44,601 nucleotides of DNA from Bradyrhizobium liaoningense (GCF_018130955.1 NZ_JAFCJM010000055.1:1-44601); one strand, 5' to 3'; numbered from the stretch's first letter, positions 7,883-17,021 are shown. Program-made: numbers and translations. The notes: a model not told the origin generated them from the letters alone.

Positions 7883-9007
7883 ATGAAATTCAAGTCTGCG
7901 AATAAAGCTGCCAAGCCGACCGACAACCTTCTTGACGAGCTCCAGGCCACATTGTCCCACGGTACGGTCGCCCGTCGCGTGGAGACGCTGCGCCGCGTCA
8001 CCGATCTCTTCATCAACGGTGCGGTGGATTATTCCGACGAGCAGATCGGCCTGTTCGACGACGTCTTCCAGTGCCTCGTCGAGCACATCGAGACCGAGGC
8101 CAAGGCGCTGCTTTCCGTTCGGCTGGCGCCGATGCATATGGCGCCGCCAAGGATCGTCCGCACGCTCGCGCTCGAGGACGTCATCGAGGTCGCAGGTCCC
8201 GTGCTGACGAAGTCGGAGCGGCTCGACGAGGCCACGCTGATCGAGATCGCGCGCAGCAAGAGCCAGGCGCATTTGAAGGCGATTTCGATGCGGCGCGTGC
8301 TGTCCGACGCGCTCACCGACGTGCTGGTCGCGCGTGGCAACGATGAGGTCGTCCAGTCCACCGTCAGCAATCCGGGCGCGCATTTCTCCGAAGGCAGCCT
8401 CACCGAACTGGTCACGCGCGCCGAACGCGACGACGATCTCGCGACCTGCGTGGGCCTGCGCCCCGACCTGCCACGCCATCATTACCTGAAGCTGGTCGCA
8501 AAAGCGTCACTGAGCGTGCGCCGGAAGCTGGAGGCGGCAAATCCCGGCCAGGCCGACGCGATCTCCAGTGCGGTCCAGGAAGCGAGCCAGCGCATCCGCG
8601 CGGCAGCCATGACCCGGCAGACCGAGATGGCGCGCGCGCTGGTGCGATCGCTGTTCGAGGACGGCCGGCTCAACGAGCACCAGGTCACGACCTTCGCCGA
8701 ACAGGGCAAGTTCGACGAGACCAATGCCGCGCTCGCCGCACTTGCCGGTGTCGCGGTCGGGGTCGCCGAGAACATGATGATCGAGAGCCGCACCGAGGGC
8801 GTGATGATCCTTGCCAAGGTCGCGGGCATGTCGTGGTCAAGCGTGCGCGCGGTCATCACGATGCGCGACAAGCTGTCCGGCGGCTCGCCGACGGATATGC
8901 TGGCGGCGCGCGACACCTATGACGCGCTGCGCAGCTCGACGGCGCAACAAGTGCTGCGCTTCCACCGCATGCAGCAGAATACGGAAAGCCCGGCGCCGGT
9001 GGCGTAA
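7883..9007 (+). CDS. DUF2336 domain protein
   Basis: A 374-residue, largely helical soluble protein without signal or membrane segments. Its repeated helical hairpins (for example RRVETLRRVTDLFINGA, then DVIEVAGPVLTKSERLDEATLIEIARSKSQAH) fit DUF2336, a HEAT-like family common in Alphaproteobacteria. The biochemical role is unknown to me. The ATG at 7883 follows a weak ribosome binding site. Its position after a diguanylate cyclase suggests a signalling role, but no catalytic motif is visible. Confidence 0.88.
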   Translation: MKFKSANKAAKPTDNLLDELQATLSHGTVARRVETLRRVTDLFINGAVDYSDEQIGLFDDVFQCLVEHIETEAKALLSVRLAPMHMAPPRIVRTLALEDVIEVAGPVLTKSERLDEATLIEIARSKSQAHLKAISMRRVLSDALTDVLVARGNDEVVQSTVSNPGAHFSEGSLTELVTRAERDDDLATCVGLRPDLPRHHYLKLVAKASLSVRRKLEAANPGQADAISSAVQEASQRIRAAAMTRQTEMARALVRSLFEDGRLNEHQVTTFAEQGKFDETNAALAALAGVAVGVAENMMIESRTEGVMILAKVAGMSWSSVRAVITMRDKLSGGSPTDMLAARDTYDALRSSTAQQVLRFHRMQQNTESPAPVA

Positions 9008-9014
9008 GCGGCGC

Positions 9015-9653
9015 CTAGTATCTGAGAACTCTCGAACCCGCGAGCGCACCGATCGCCGCCACGAGCGCGGTGGCGAGCGTGTACCAGGTCGCCACGAACA
9101 GGGGCGAATCGTCGGTGCAGTGCGAGGCGTAGAGCGTCGCCGCCAGTCCCGCCGACAACAATCCGGCGAGCGCGCCGGCGAGCGCAGGCCGCGACGGCGC
9201 ACCATGGCGCAGCCCGAACAGCGCGCCAGCCAGCAGCGGCAGCGACATCGCGGGGATCGCAAGCAGGCAGACTCTCGAATTCTTGCCCACCAGCCGCATC
9301 GACATCGGCATGGCCGGCGCCATCATCGCCTCGCCGCCGATTGCGACCGCGAGCAGCCCGACGGGCAGCAACAGCAGCCAGCCCCAGCCACGCATCAGCG
9401 CCTCGGGCCGCGACAGATGCAGGCTGACGATGATCGCGGGGATCGCCAGCGACAGCGTGACCGCGAACTTCATGTCGAAGAACGGATTGTGCATCGCGCT
9501 CATGACATCCGGCCGCATGCCGAGGAAGGTCGCGAAGATCAGGATCGACAGCGGCGCGGCCACAAGAAGCGCCAGCGTCAGCACGGCGCCCACGCGCGGC
9601 GCGCGATGGGCGTTGTCGGCGGCGAGCGTGCGGATGAGTTGATCGGTATCCAT
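9015..9653 (-). CDS. nrsF: NrsF-family (DUF1109) membrane anti-sigma factor
   Basis: A 212-residue protein with six hydrophobic segments and a short cytoplasmic N-terminus (MDTDQLIRTLAADN), the DUF1109 layout. Two Cys at positions 129 and 179 match the pair thought to matter for metal sensing in Caulobacter NrsF. It starts 2 bases after the stop of the sigma factor gene, so the two are co-translated. In the family, NrsF holds the SigF-type ECF factor inactive until heavy metal or oxidative stress; the exact inducer here is not shown by the sequence. Confidence 0.88.
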   Translation of the reverse strand: MDTDQLIRTLAADNAHRAPRVGAVLTLALLVAAPLSILIFATFLGMRPDVMSAMHNPFFDMKFAVTLSLAIPAIIVSLHLSRPEALMRGWGWLLLLPVGLLAVAIGGEAMMAPAMPMSMRLVGKNSRVCLLAIPAMSLPLLAGALFGLRHGAPSRPALAGALAGLLSAGLAATLYASHCTDDSPLFVATWYTLATALVAAIGALAGSRVLRY

Positions 9654-9655
9654 GG

Positions 9656-10201
9656 CTAGCGGTCCCGCAATTTGGCGGTGAGCGCGGCAAGTCCCCGGTG
9701 CAGGGCCACCCGCACCGCGCCTTCGCTCATCGCGAATTTGGCGGCCGTGTCCTTGATCGAGGCGCTATCGACCGCGATCGACTGGAGCACGTCGCGCTGG
9801 CGCTGCGGCAGCGTGCTGAGCTGGGCCGCAACCTCGCTCGCCGATGCCGTCTCCTCTGGCGCTTCGCCCGGCAGGATCTCGGTGAAATCGTCGATGTTGA
9901 CGAAGACGCGCTTGCCGCGCTTGCGGAGCGCGTCGATCAGCTTGTTGCGGGCGATCGCGAACAGCCACGGCGCGAAGGGCGCTTCGCTGTCCCAGGTGTG
10001 CCGCTTCAGATGGACCGCCAACAGAATGTCCTGCACGATATCCTCGGATTGATCGACCGGCTGCCCGGCCCGCGCCAGACCGCGCCTGGCGGCAGCCCGC
10101 AGCACCGGCGTGACCGCCTTCAGCAGGCGATGATACACTGCATCATCCCCCGCCATGGCCGACCGCATCAGGCCGGTCCACTCGTCATCACGTCCGCGCA
10201 C
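9656..10201 (-). CDS. sigF: ECF sigma factor, SigF-like, partner of NrsF
   Basis: About 181 residues. Region 2 includes DQSEDIVQDILLAVHLKRHTW and APWLFAIARNKLIDALRKRGKR; region 4 includes LPQRQRDVLQSIAVDSASIKDTAAKF, then SEGAVRVALHRGLAAL. The partner NrsF gene follows after 2 bases, which supports assignment to the SigF group. The start is set at GTG 10201, preceded by GGTGGGAG at about 6 bases; a GTG at 10213 is also in frame but lacks a ribosome binding site. A SigF-like promoter sits immediately upstream, consistent with autoregulation. Confidence 0.87.
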   Translation of the reverse strand: MRGRDDEWTGLMRSAMAGDDAVYHRLLKAVTPVLRAAARRGLARAGQPVDQSEDIVQDILLAVHLKRHTWDSEAPFAPWLFAIARNKLIDALRKRGKRVFVNIDDFTEILPGEAPEETASASEVAAQLSTLPQRQRDVLQSIAVDSASIKDTAAKFAMSEGAVRVALHRGLAALTAKLRDR

Positions 10202-10218
10202 GCGCGCTCCCACCTAGC

Positions 10219-10243
10219 AATTCGGCCGCTTGATCAATTTGTT
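10219..10243 (-). promoter_or_regulatory. Candidate SigF-type promoter of the sigF-nrsF operon
   Basis: On the minus strand the sequence reads GTAAC, 16 bases, CGAA. This resembles the Caulobacter SigF promoter that I remember as GTAACC and CGAA with about 16 bases between. The implied transcription start is only about 10 bases before the GTG at 10201, leaving a very short leader that still includes the ribosome binding site. Confidence 0.4.
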
Positions 10244-10258
10244 ACGCCCGGCTCCGCA

Positions 10259-10276
10259 GATCACGAACTCGTGATC
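10259..10276. promoter_or_regulatory. Palindrome upstream of sigF, possible operator
   Basis: Perfect inverted repeat GATCACGA-ac-TCGTGATC, 16 bases upstream of the candidate -35 element of the sigF promoter. It may be a protein binding site; no regulator is identified. Confidence 0.3.
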
Positions 10277-10489
10277 AACGGGCCCGCCCCGAAGCCTGCC
10301 GGGCCTAAAGGCCGGGAGGCTCATAACACCGTTCGGTCGACCTGGCACCCGTCGCGCTGGGTGTGTCGGTGGCGATTGCCCCGCTTTTGCCCGCTCAAGC
10401 CCGAAGATTCCCTTTTTTTGCCCCGCTGTCGTCATGCCCCAGGGTCTCTGTTCGCAACCGGGACGGGCGGATTTGGGGAGATCATCAAG

Positions 10490-11140
10490 ATGAGCGTAGC
10501 CAGTGGGCGTACGGCATTGATCCTACTCACCGGGCTTTTCGTGGCTCTCGGGGGCGCGCTGCACGCGGCTCCCGCTGCTCCGGCCAGCACCAAAGAGGAC
10601 GGCGCCAGCAAGTCGACCGACGCGGTCAGGTACACCAAACACCGGCGTCACTACGCCCGCACCCGGACCAGCAAGTCGGCCCAGAAATCGGACGACGACA
10701 AGGCCGGCAAGACCGACAAGAAGGACACGGCGAGCACGGCGGCCACCGACGCCGTCGCGGCGTCGAGCATGATGCCTGCATCCATTGCCAACGCGAATGC
10801 GCAGCTCGCCGCCGCCGATACGCCGCTTGCGGCCAGCGCGACGGCGATGACCGCGCAGGCCAATGACAACGTCCAGGCCGCAGCCGCCGATAAGGCCGCC
10901 GGCCAGCCCGTTGCATCCGACCAGCTCAGCGAGGCCGATCGCGCCCTGCTCCAGGACAATCCGCCGGCCCAGAAGACGGCGGTTGCCGCCGTCGAGGCGC
11001 AGCCGCGCCCCGCACCGGTCATGGCGTCAGCGAGCAGCGACAGCTCGACCTGGGACCAGACCTCCCTGATCGGCAAGATCTTCATCGGTTTCGGTGCGCT
11101 TTTGACGCTGGCTTCGGCCGCGCGCATGTTCATGGCGTAG
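10490..11140 (+). CDS. Hypothetical exported Ala-rich protein with C-terminal membrane anchor
   Basis: A 216-residue protein. Residues 1-26 look like a signal peptide or N-terminal anchor (GRTALILLTGLFVALGGALHA). The middle is low complexity: a basic patch (YTKHRRHYARTRTSK), a Lys/Asp stretch and a long Ala/Asp/Thr-rich region. A second hydrophobic segment ends the protein (LIGKIFIGFGALLTLASAARMF). The ATG at 10490 is chosen because GGGGAG precedes it and the signal peptide follows at once; the frame is open far upstream but runs antisense to sigF. Divergent from sigF by ~290 bases. I cannot assign a function. Confidence 0.75.
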   Translation: MSVASGRTALILLTGLFVALGGALHAAPAAPASTKEDGASKSTDAVRYTKHRRHYARTRTSKSAQKSDDDKAGKTDKKDTASTAATDAVAASSMMPASIANANAQLAAADTPLAASATAMTAQANDNVQAAAADKAAGQPVASDQLSEADRALLQDNPPAQKTAVAAVEAQPRPAPVMASASSDSSTWDQTSLIGKIFIGFGALLTLASAARMFMA

Positions 11141-11251
11141 GTTTTTGGCCTGACAGCTAGTACCGGGCCGCGCGGCTCGCGCGTCCCGCCCTCTTGAAGC
11201 CCACCGCGCCAGGAGGCAAATTGCCCGCCCAATCAAAAGCGTGGGTGGAGC

Positions 11252-12031
11252 ATGAGCACGTTCGAACACATCATCGTCGAAAGCCAGGGCGCGGTCGGCA
11301 TCGTCAAGCTGAACCGTCCAAAGATGCTCAATGCGCTCTCGTTCGGCGTGTTCCGCGAGATCGCGGCCGCCGTCGACGATCTCGAGGCCGATGACGCGAT
11401 CGGCTGTATCGTCATCACCGGCAGCGAAAAGGCCTTTGCCGCCGGCGCCGACATCAAGGAGATGCAGCCAAAAGGCTTCATCGACATGTTCTCCGAGGAT
11501 TTTGCCGCGATCGGCGGCGACCGCGTCGCGCGCTGCCGCAAGCCGACCATTGCGGCGGTTGCCGGCTATGCGCTCGGCGGCGGCTGCGAGCTGGCGATGA
11601 TGTGCGACATCATCATCGCCGCCGACACCGCAAAGTTCGGCCAGCCCGAGATCACGCTCGGCACCATCCCCGGCATCGGCGGCACGCAGCGCCTGACGCG
11701 CGCGATCGGCAAATCCAAGGCGATGGACCTCTGCCTCACCGGCCGCATGATGGATGCGGCGGAGGCCGAGCGCAGCGGCCTCGTCAGCCGCATCGTGCCG
11801 GCCGACAAGCTGATGGACGAGGTGATGGCGGCGGCCGAGAAGATCGCATCGATGTCGCGCCCGGCAACCGCAATGGCCAAGGAGGCCGTCAACCGCGCCT
11901 TCGAGACCACGCTCGCCGAAGGCATGAGCGTCGAGCGCAACCTGTTCCACGCGACCTTCGCGCTGGAAGACCGTTCCGAGGGCATGGCGGCCTTCATCGA
12001 GAAGCGCAAGCCGGTGAACAAGAACCGATAG
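11252..12031 (+). CDS. Enoyl-CoA hydratase
   Basis: A 259-residue crotonase-fold protein, the usual length of a stand-alone hydratase. The oxyanion-hole motif is at AAGADIKEM (63-71) and GYALGGGCELAM (105-116). Both catalytic acids are present: Glu113 in GGGCEL and Glu133 in QPEITLG, matching the two Glu of the mitochondrial short-chain enzyme, so hydration of 2-enoyl-CoA in fatty-acid or amino-acid breakdown is expected. A GGTGGAG ribosome binding site precedes ATG 11252. The acetyl-CoA hydrolase gene ends 4 bases after it on the other strand. Confidence 0.95.
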   Translation: MSTFEHIIVESQGAVGIVKLNRPKMLNALSFGVFREIAAAVDDLEADDAIGCIVITGSEKAFAAGADIKEMQPKGFIDMFSEDFAAIGGDRVARCRKPTIAAVAGYALGGGCELAMMCDIIIAADTAKFGQPEITLGTIPGIGGTQRLTRAIGKSKAMDLCLTGRMMDAAEAERSGLVSRIVPADKLMDEVMAAAEKIASMSRPATAMAKEAVNRAFETTLAEGMSVERNLFHATFALEDRSEGMAAFIEKRKPVNKNR

Positions 12032-12035
12032 ACAG

Positions 12036-13895
12036 TTAGACGGCGCGGCTGCGCACCAAAGCCGCGCTCACCAGCGCGCGGTAGCCGCGCTCGGGCCACG
12101 TCTTGGGGCGATCGAGGCCAAGGCGTGCGAGGGCCTCGTGGTCGGCCGCATCAGGCGTGTGCATCAGTCCCTGCCACAACAGGACAGCGAGCTCGCGCGG
12201 CGATCGCTGCGCGGCCTGCAAGACCTGCAGCGCCGGGATCAGGCGCTGCTCGACATCCGTGAAGTCGGAGCCGAACGGAAACGACGGCAGGAGGCCTGAC
12301 TCGCGCGCAGGCTTCAGCGCACGCGCGATCCGCTCCGGATTATTGTCGCGATGGATGGCTGGAATCTCGTAAGCCCGCGGCAGCTTGCCGGCGTCCTTCG
12401 CGGTTCGCATCAGCTCGTCCTGAAAACGCGAGTCTGATATCGCGAGCATTGCCGCGATCACATCGGCATCCGACTGCCCCCTGACATCGGCGACGCCGTA
12501 TTCGGTGACGAAGACGTCGCGCAGATGCCGCGGGATGGTTTGGTGGCCGTAGCGCCAGAGGATGTTGGACTGCACTTTGCGGCCCTGCCGCGTCGCCTCG
12601 AGCGTCAGCACGGAGCGCGCGTCCCGGAGCGCAAAAGCCTGCGCGACGAAATTGTATTGCCCGCCGACGCCGCTCACCACCTCGCCGTCCTCGAGGCCGT
12701 CGGACACGGCCGCACCCAGTAGCGTCGCCATCATCGCATTGTTGATGAAGCGCGCATCGACGCGCGCGCGGCGCTTGGCTTCCTCATCGCCATAGAGCGC
12801 GTTGGTGAACGACACCGGCATCATCTGGATGCGCGCAATCTGCTCGGCCGGCATCTCGCGCAATGCGCGATAGAAGGATTTTGGGCCGAGAAAGAAGGCG
12901 CCGTGCAGCACGACGCCATCGACCGCACGCTTGAGAATGCCACCGTCGAACAGACCGATGAACGCCTCGGTCAGCATTTCGCTGACGCCGTAGAGGCCGA
13001 TATCGAAGGCCCCGCTCTCCCGCGCGATGGCCGGACGCGCGGGCGAAAGCCGCGTCAGGATCTCGTGAAAGGCAGCGCCCTCGCGGTGACGCAGGATCAA
13101 GCCCTGCGCCAGCGCGTCACCGATCTGCCCGATGCCGATCTGCAGCGTGCCGCCGTCGCGCACCAGCGCGGCCGCGTTCAGGCCGATGGCGTATTTGGTG
13201 TCCGAGATCGGCTCGGAGGGTGGCGCAAACAACGGAAAATCGGTAGCGGGGCTGTCGAGCACCGCGCTGAACTCGTCCGCTGCGAGATCGCCTGCCCCCG
13301 GCATGAACGGCAACTCGGAATTCACCTGGGCGATCAGCCGGAACGAGGCGCGGCCGGCGCGGCGCTCGCGCAGCACGTCCAGCGTGGTGTCGGTGTTGCA
13401 GGACAGGCTGTAGCGCGGCACGCCGTCGACGATACGCTTGGCCACGAGTTGCGTGACGACGTTCATTCCGCGCGCCAGCAGATAGGACGCTGCGTGGGTG
13501 TAGTTGGCCGAGATGTAGTTCTGCTGTGCCGCTGGCACGTGCAGCCAGCGCCCGGCGAGGAAGAAGAACTCGATGACGGAGACGTTGGACGGCAGGCTGC
13601 CGTTGCGCAGCGCACCGGCATAGGCGAGATCGGGATAGCCACCGAACAGGCGGTCGATCACGGGCGCAATGAAGCGGCGCTCGATCAGGCCTTTCGGCTT
13701 CGGCTTTTCCAGCGTCAACGCCGAGAGCAGTGTCAGCTTGATGTAAGGATCCGCGCTGGCACGTGCATAGAGCGCATTGACGACGTGATTGGCCTTGCCG
13801 AGACCAAGCGGCAGCCCGACCACGAGGTCAGACCCGACATCGCGAATGATGTCCTCCGCAAGAGCGTCGGCGTCGGAGAACTGCTTTGGCATCAT
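12036..13895 (-). CDS. Acetyl-CoA hydrolase/transferase family protein
   Basis: A protein of about 619 residues, longer than the ~430-500 residues common for this CoA-transferase family. The C-terminal half carries the typical block GVGGQYNFVAQA and HLRDVFVTEYGVADVRG, with the later signature around YEIPAIHRDN. The N-terminal half contains the glycine-rich LVVGLPLGLGKANHV. Expected reaction: hydrolysis of acyl-CoA or CoA transfer between acids; the substrate is open. The in-frame start could be TTG 13913, ATG 13895 or ATG 13892; I chose 13895. It is convergent with the enoyl-CoA hydratase gene and divergent from the TolC-like gene. Confidence 0.87.
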   Translation of the reverse strand: MMPKQFSDADALAEDIIRDVGSDLVVGLPLGLGKANHVVNALYARASADPYIKLTLLSALTLEKPKPKGLIERRFIAPVIDRLFGGYPDLAYAGALRNGSLPSNVSVIEFFFLAGRWLHVPAAQQNYISANYTHAASYLLARGMNVVTQLVAKRIVDGVPRYSLSCNTDTTLDVLRERRAGRASFRLIAQVNSELPFMPGAGDLAADEFSAVLDSPATDFPLFAPPSEPISDTKYAIGLNAAALVRDGGTLQIGIGQIGDALAQGLILRHREGAAFHEILTRLSPARPAIARESGAFDIGLYGVSEMLTEAFIGLFDGGILKRAVDGVVLHGAFFLGPKSFYRALREMPAEQIARIQMMPVSFTNALYGDEEAKRRARVDARFINNAMMATLLGAAVSDGLEDGEVVSGVGGQYNFVAQAFALRDARSVLTLEATRQGRKVQSNILWRYGHQTIPRHLRDVFVTEYGVADVRGQSDADVIAAMLAISDSRFQDELMRTAKDAGKLPRAYEIPAIHRDNNPERIARALKPARESGLLPSFPFGSDFTDVEQRLIPALQVLQAAQRSPRELAVLLWQGLMHTPDAADHEALARLGLDRPKTWPERGYRALVSAALVRSRAV

Positions 13896-14123
13896 CCGCG
13901 GGGCCCGGACCAAGGTGGCAGTATGGCGGTCCTCGGAATCGGGAGGTACCGGCTGCCTCCTATAACGTATCTGCCTGAGAGATTCGTCTGTGACGAACCT
14001 GCAACAAGCACGGATTTCATGGGGGTTTCATCTGCGGCAGTTTGCCTGCGGGACCGGTGACCGCTAAACAGGTAACAGGGCCGCCATCGGCGGGGGCGGA
14101 CAGCCGGGGTTTTGCGGGATTTG

Positions 14124-15554
14124 ATGAACAGGCATGCCGCCAGGACTGGTCGCGTGAGCACGCGGCGGCGATCGGGCGTGGGTCTTGTCTTTGCTGCATG
14201 GACCGCGCTCGCGATGTCATGCGCCCTGCCGGTCACCGCATCCGCCGAGGCGCTGCCCGAAGCCCTGGCCAAGGCCTACCAGACCAATCCGGCGCTCAAT
14301 GCCGAGCGGGCCCGCCAGCGCGCGACCGACGAGAACGTGCCACAGGCACTCGCCGGCTACCGGCCGCAGATCGTGGCCAGCCTGAGCGCCGGCCTCCAGG
14401 CAGTCCGCGACCTGCTCCCCAACAATACCGTTCAGACTGCGACACTAAAGCCCTGGGTGATCGGCGTCACCGTGACGCAGAACCTATTCAACGGCTTCCG
14501 GACCGCCAACAGCGTGCGGGTGGCGGAACTCCAGGTGCAGTCCGGCCGCGAGGCGCTGCGCAATGTCGGCCAGGGCGTGCTGCTCGATGCGGTGACCGCC
14601 TACACCAACGTGCTGGCCAACCAGTCGCTGGTCGAGGCGCAACGCTCCAACGTCGCGTTCCTGCGCGAGACGCTCGCCGTGACCCAGCGCCGGCTCAATG
14701 CCGGCGACGTTACCCCGACCGACTCCGCGCAGGCCGAGGCGCGCCTCAACCGCGGCCTTGCCGATCTCAACGCCGCCGAGGTCGCGCTCGCCGTCAGCCA
14801 GGCGACCTACGCCCAGGTGATCGGCAATGCGCCCTCGCAGCTCCGGCCCGCCGAGGTCGTCGATCGCTATCTGCCGCGCAGCCGCGAGGATGCCATGTCG
14901 ATGGCGATCCGCGAGCATCCGGCCGTCATGGCCGCAAGCTTCGATGTCGATGTCGCCTCCACCAACATCCGCGTCGCCGAGGGCGCCCTGCTGCCGAGCG
15001 CCGGCGTGCAAGGCAGCGTCAGCAAGAGCCGCGACAACGACCCGACGCTGGGCACCTTCGGCACCGACCAGGCCTCCATCGTCGCCAATGTCACCGCGCC
15101 GATCTATGACGGCGGCCAGGCGGCCTCGCAAACCCGGCAAGCCAAGGAAACCGCCGCGCAAAGCCGTCTGGTGCTCGACCAGGTGCGCAACCAGGCGCGC
15201 ACGGCGGCGACCAGCGCGTGGGTCGCCAATGAAGGCGCCAAGGTCGCGGTCCAGGCGTCCGAATCCGAGGTCAAGGCCGCGACCGTCGCGTTGCAGGGCG
15301 TCCAGCGCGAGGCCGCCGGCGGCCAGCGCACCACCGTCGATGTCCTCAACTCGCAGGCCGATCTGATCCAGGCCAAGGCGCGGCTGATCGGCGCGCTGCG
15401 CGACCGCGTGATCGCGTCCTACACGCTGCTCAGCGCCGTCGGCCATCTCGACGTCAAGACGCTGAACCTGAACACGCCGGACTATTTGCCTGAGGTGCAC
15501 TATCACCAGGTCCGCGACGCCTGGCACGGCCTGCGCACGCCGTCGGGACAGTGA
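14124..15554 (+). CDS. TolC-family outer-membrane efflux protein
   Basis: About 476 residues. A signal peptide ends near TASAEA, followed by the family opening EALPEALAKAYQTNPALNAERARQRATDE. Two homologous halves of coiled-coil helices and strands follow, as in TolC: the LRATDE-like first half, then SKSRDNDPTL and APIYDGGQAASQTRQAKE in the second. The conserved C-terminal TAYTNVL and LLSAVGHL features are seen. It forms the outer-membrane channel of type I or RND export systems; no pump is adjacent, although an RND pump without an own outer-membrane gene lies 12 kb away. Start ATG 14124 is preferred to an upstream TTG at 14112. Confidence 0.92.
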   Translation: MNRHAARTGRVSTRRRSGVGLVFAAWTALAMSCALPVTASAEALPEALAKAYQTNPALNAERARQRATDENVPQALAGYRPQIVASLSAGLQAVRDLLPNNTVQTATLKPWVIGVTVTQNLFNGFRTANSVRVAELQVQSGREALRNVGQGVLLDAVTAYTNVLANQSLVEAQRSNVAFLRETLAVTQRRLNAGDVTPTDSAQAEARLNRGLADLNAAEVALAVSQATYAQVIGNAPSQLRPAEVVDRYLPRSREDAMSMAIREHPAVMAASFDVDVASTNIRVAEGALLPSAGVQGSVSKSRDNDPTLGTFGTDQASIVANVTAPIYDGGQAASQTRQAKETAAQSRLVLDQVRNQARTAATSAWVANEGAKVAVQASESEVKAATVALQGVQREAAGGQRTTVDVLNSQADLIQAKARLIGALRDRVIASYTLLSAVGHLDVKTLNLNTPDYLPEVHYHQVRDAWHGLRTPSGQ

Positions 15555-15697
15555 TTTAGATCGGCTTCGGCCCGAGGTTTTGGCGGCCGTCGACAAAAAT
15601 GTCGAAAACAACCCCATGCAAAGTAGCCGGTGAGGTCGGCGCGACGCACTACGGATTTTACGAATTTTCTTGACGCGTCGGGCAAATCGGGGGTATT

Positions 15698-15784
15698 ATG
15701 GCATCATTGGATAGTCCGCCTGAGGCCGCGTTCGTCACGCTCCAAGTCCTGGCCCGGGTTATTTTCCAGACCGATCATTATTGA
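15698..15784 (+). CDS. Possible 28-residue small ORF after the TolC-like gene
   Basis: An ATG at 15698 with a GGGGG ribosome-binding-like stretch 4 bases upstream opens a frame of 28 codons (MASLDSPPEAAF...). I do not recognise the peptide. The surrounding 366 bases between the TolC-like gene and the alpha/beta hydrolase hold no other credible gene. It could be spurious. Confidence 0.2.
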   Translation: MASLDSPPEAAFVTLQVLARVIFQTDHY

Positions 15785-15920
15785 CGGACCGCCCTTTGGC
15801 CTACGCCATCGGGAGTTCATTAACCGCACGATCAGCACACTCGCTTTTTGCGGCTGGCTCGCTGCTCTACCTTGGCTAGAGTAGCGGCCGATTCTTTGCG
15901 TCGATTTGCCTGAGGGCCAT

Positions 15921-16889
15921 TTGATTTCGAAAATTCTCCGCATCACCCTCAAGGCTTGCCTGGCGCTGCTCTTGCTGGTCGTTGTCGTGCTCGTCGGATT
16001 CCGGCTGGCGGCATCGGTTCGCGAGACCGCCGCGCGCGGCGATCTCGCGCCAGCAACCGGGCGATGGGTGGCGACGCGCTCGGGCGAGGTGTTCATTCAG
16101 GAGAAGGGGCCGGCCACCGGAACCCCGGTCGTGCTGTTCCACGGCACGGCAGCCTGGAGCGAGCTGTGGCGACGGACGATCGATGCGCTCGCGAGCGCGG
16201 GCTATCGCGTCATCGCGCTCGACCTGCCACCGTTCGGGTTCTCCGACCGGCCCGGCAGCTACACGCGGCAGGATCAGGCGCAGCGCATCAACGACGTGCT
16301 GGAACGGCTCAACGCACAGCCGGCGATCATCGTCGGCCATTCCTTTGGCGCGGGTGCCGCGACCGAGCTGGTGATGCGTTTCCCCGCGCGGGCGCGGAGC
16401 CTCGTGCTGGTCGATGCCGCCCTTGGACTAACCACCGAGCCTTCGGATCCGCCATCGATCCTGAAGCCAAAGTGGCTGCGCGAAATGCTGGTGTCGCTCA
16501 CGGTCACCAACCCGCTGGCGACCAAGACGCTCCTGAAGTCGCTGATCGCGAAGAAGGATTGCGCGCTGCCGGAATATGTCGAGATCCTGCAGAGGCCGCT
16601 GACGCGACAGAACAGCACGCAAGACATCGCCGACTGGATGTACTATTTCGTCGGCTCCGACCGGGGCGCACAAAGCGCGGACCGCGCCGCCTATGCGCGG
16701 CTCAAGCAGCCCGTCGCCTTGCTCTGGGGCGACATGGACGACGTGACACCGCTTGAGCAGGGGCGCGATTTGAACGTTCTGTTGCCGCAAGCACACCTGA
16801 CCCTGTTGCCCGGCCTCGGTCACATTCCGCAGATCGAGGCGCCCGATCAATTCAACGACGCCCTGCTCAAGGCGCTCACAACCCTCTAG
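15921..16889 (+). CDS. Membrane-anchored alpha/beta hydrolase
   Basis: About 322 residues. An N-terminal hydrophobic anchor (LKACLALLLLVVVVLVGF) precedes an alpha/beta hydrolase fold. The oxyanion loop LFHGTAAW, the nucleophile elbow GHSFGAG (Ser141), an acid in LLWGDMDD and the His in LPGLGHIPQIEAP form a full triad. The substrate is unknown; esterase or haloalkane-dehalogenase-like sequences are close in pattern. No ATG lies near the anchor: TTG 15921, with GAGGG about 5 bases before it, is the best start; a TTG at 15906 is also in frame. The TAG stop codon lies inside the left arm of the repeat that follows. Confidence 0.88.
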   Translation: MISKILRITLKACLALLLLVVVVLVGFRLAASVRETAARGDLAPATGRWVATRSGEVFIQEKGPATGTPVVLFHGTAAWSELWRRTIDALASAGYRVIALDLPPFGFSDRPGSYTRQDQAQRINDVLERLNAQPAIIVGHSFGAGAATELVMRFPARARSLVLVDAALGLTTEPSDPPSILKPKWLREMLVSLTVTNPLATKTLLKSLIAKKDCALPEYVEILQRPLTRQNSTQDIADWMYYFVGSDRGAQSADRAAYARLKQPVALLWGDMDDVTPLEQGRDLNVLLPQAHLTLLPGLGHIPQIEAPDQFNDALLKALTTL

Positions 16890-16988
16890 AGCTCCGTTCC
16901 GATAGAATCGGAACGGAGCTCTAGATTCTTGTTTTGACGCGTTTTCTTAACGCGAACCGGTATCCACTTCGCTTGAAAACGCTCTAGA
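16886..16988. repeat. Palindromic repeat, family B, with terminator-like hairpin
   Basis: The element opens with a perfect 17-bp inverted repeat (ctagagctccgttccga / tcggaacggagctctag, 5-base loop, 16886-16924) followed by ATTCTTGTTTTG, so on the plus strand it can act as a rho-independent terminator. The blocks GACGCGTTTTCTTAACGCG, GAACCGG and CACTTCGCTTGAAAACGCTCTAG follow. Copy of the element at 2911-3008. Its edge provides the stop codon of the upstream hydrolase. Confidence 0.85.
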
Positions 16989-17021
16989 CTCAACCAGGAT
17001 TCGAGCTTCACCGGAGGACTC

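Noticed and set aside
9698..10489. Upstream extension of the gene starting at 10490
   Set aside because: The frame is open back to 9698 but runs antisense to sigF and lacks a start signal; a ribosome binding site and signal peptide place the start at 10490.
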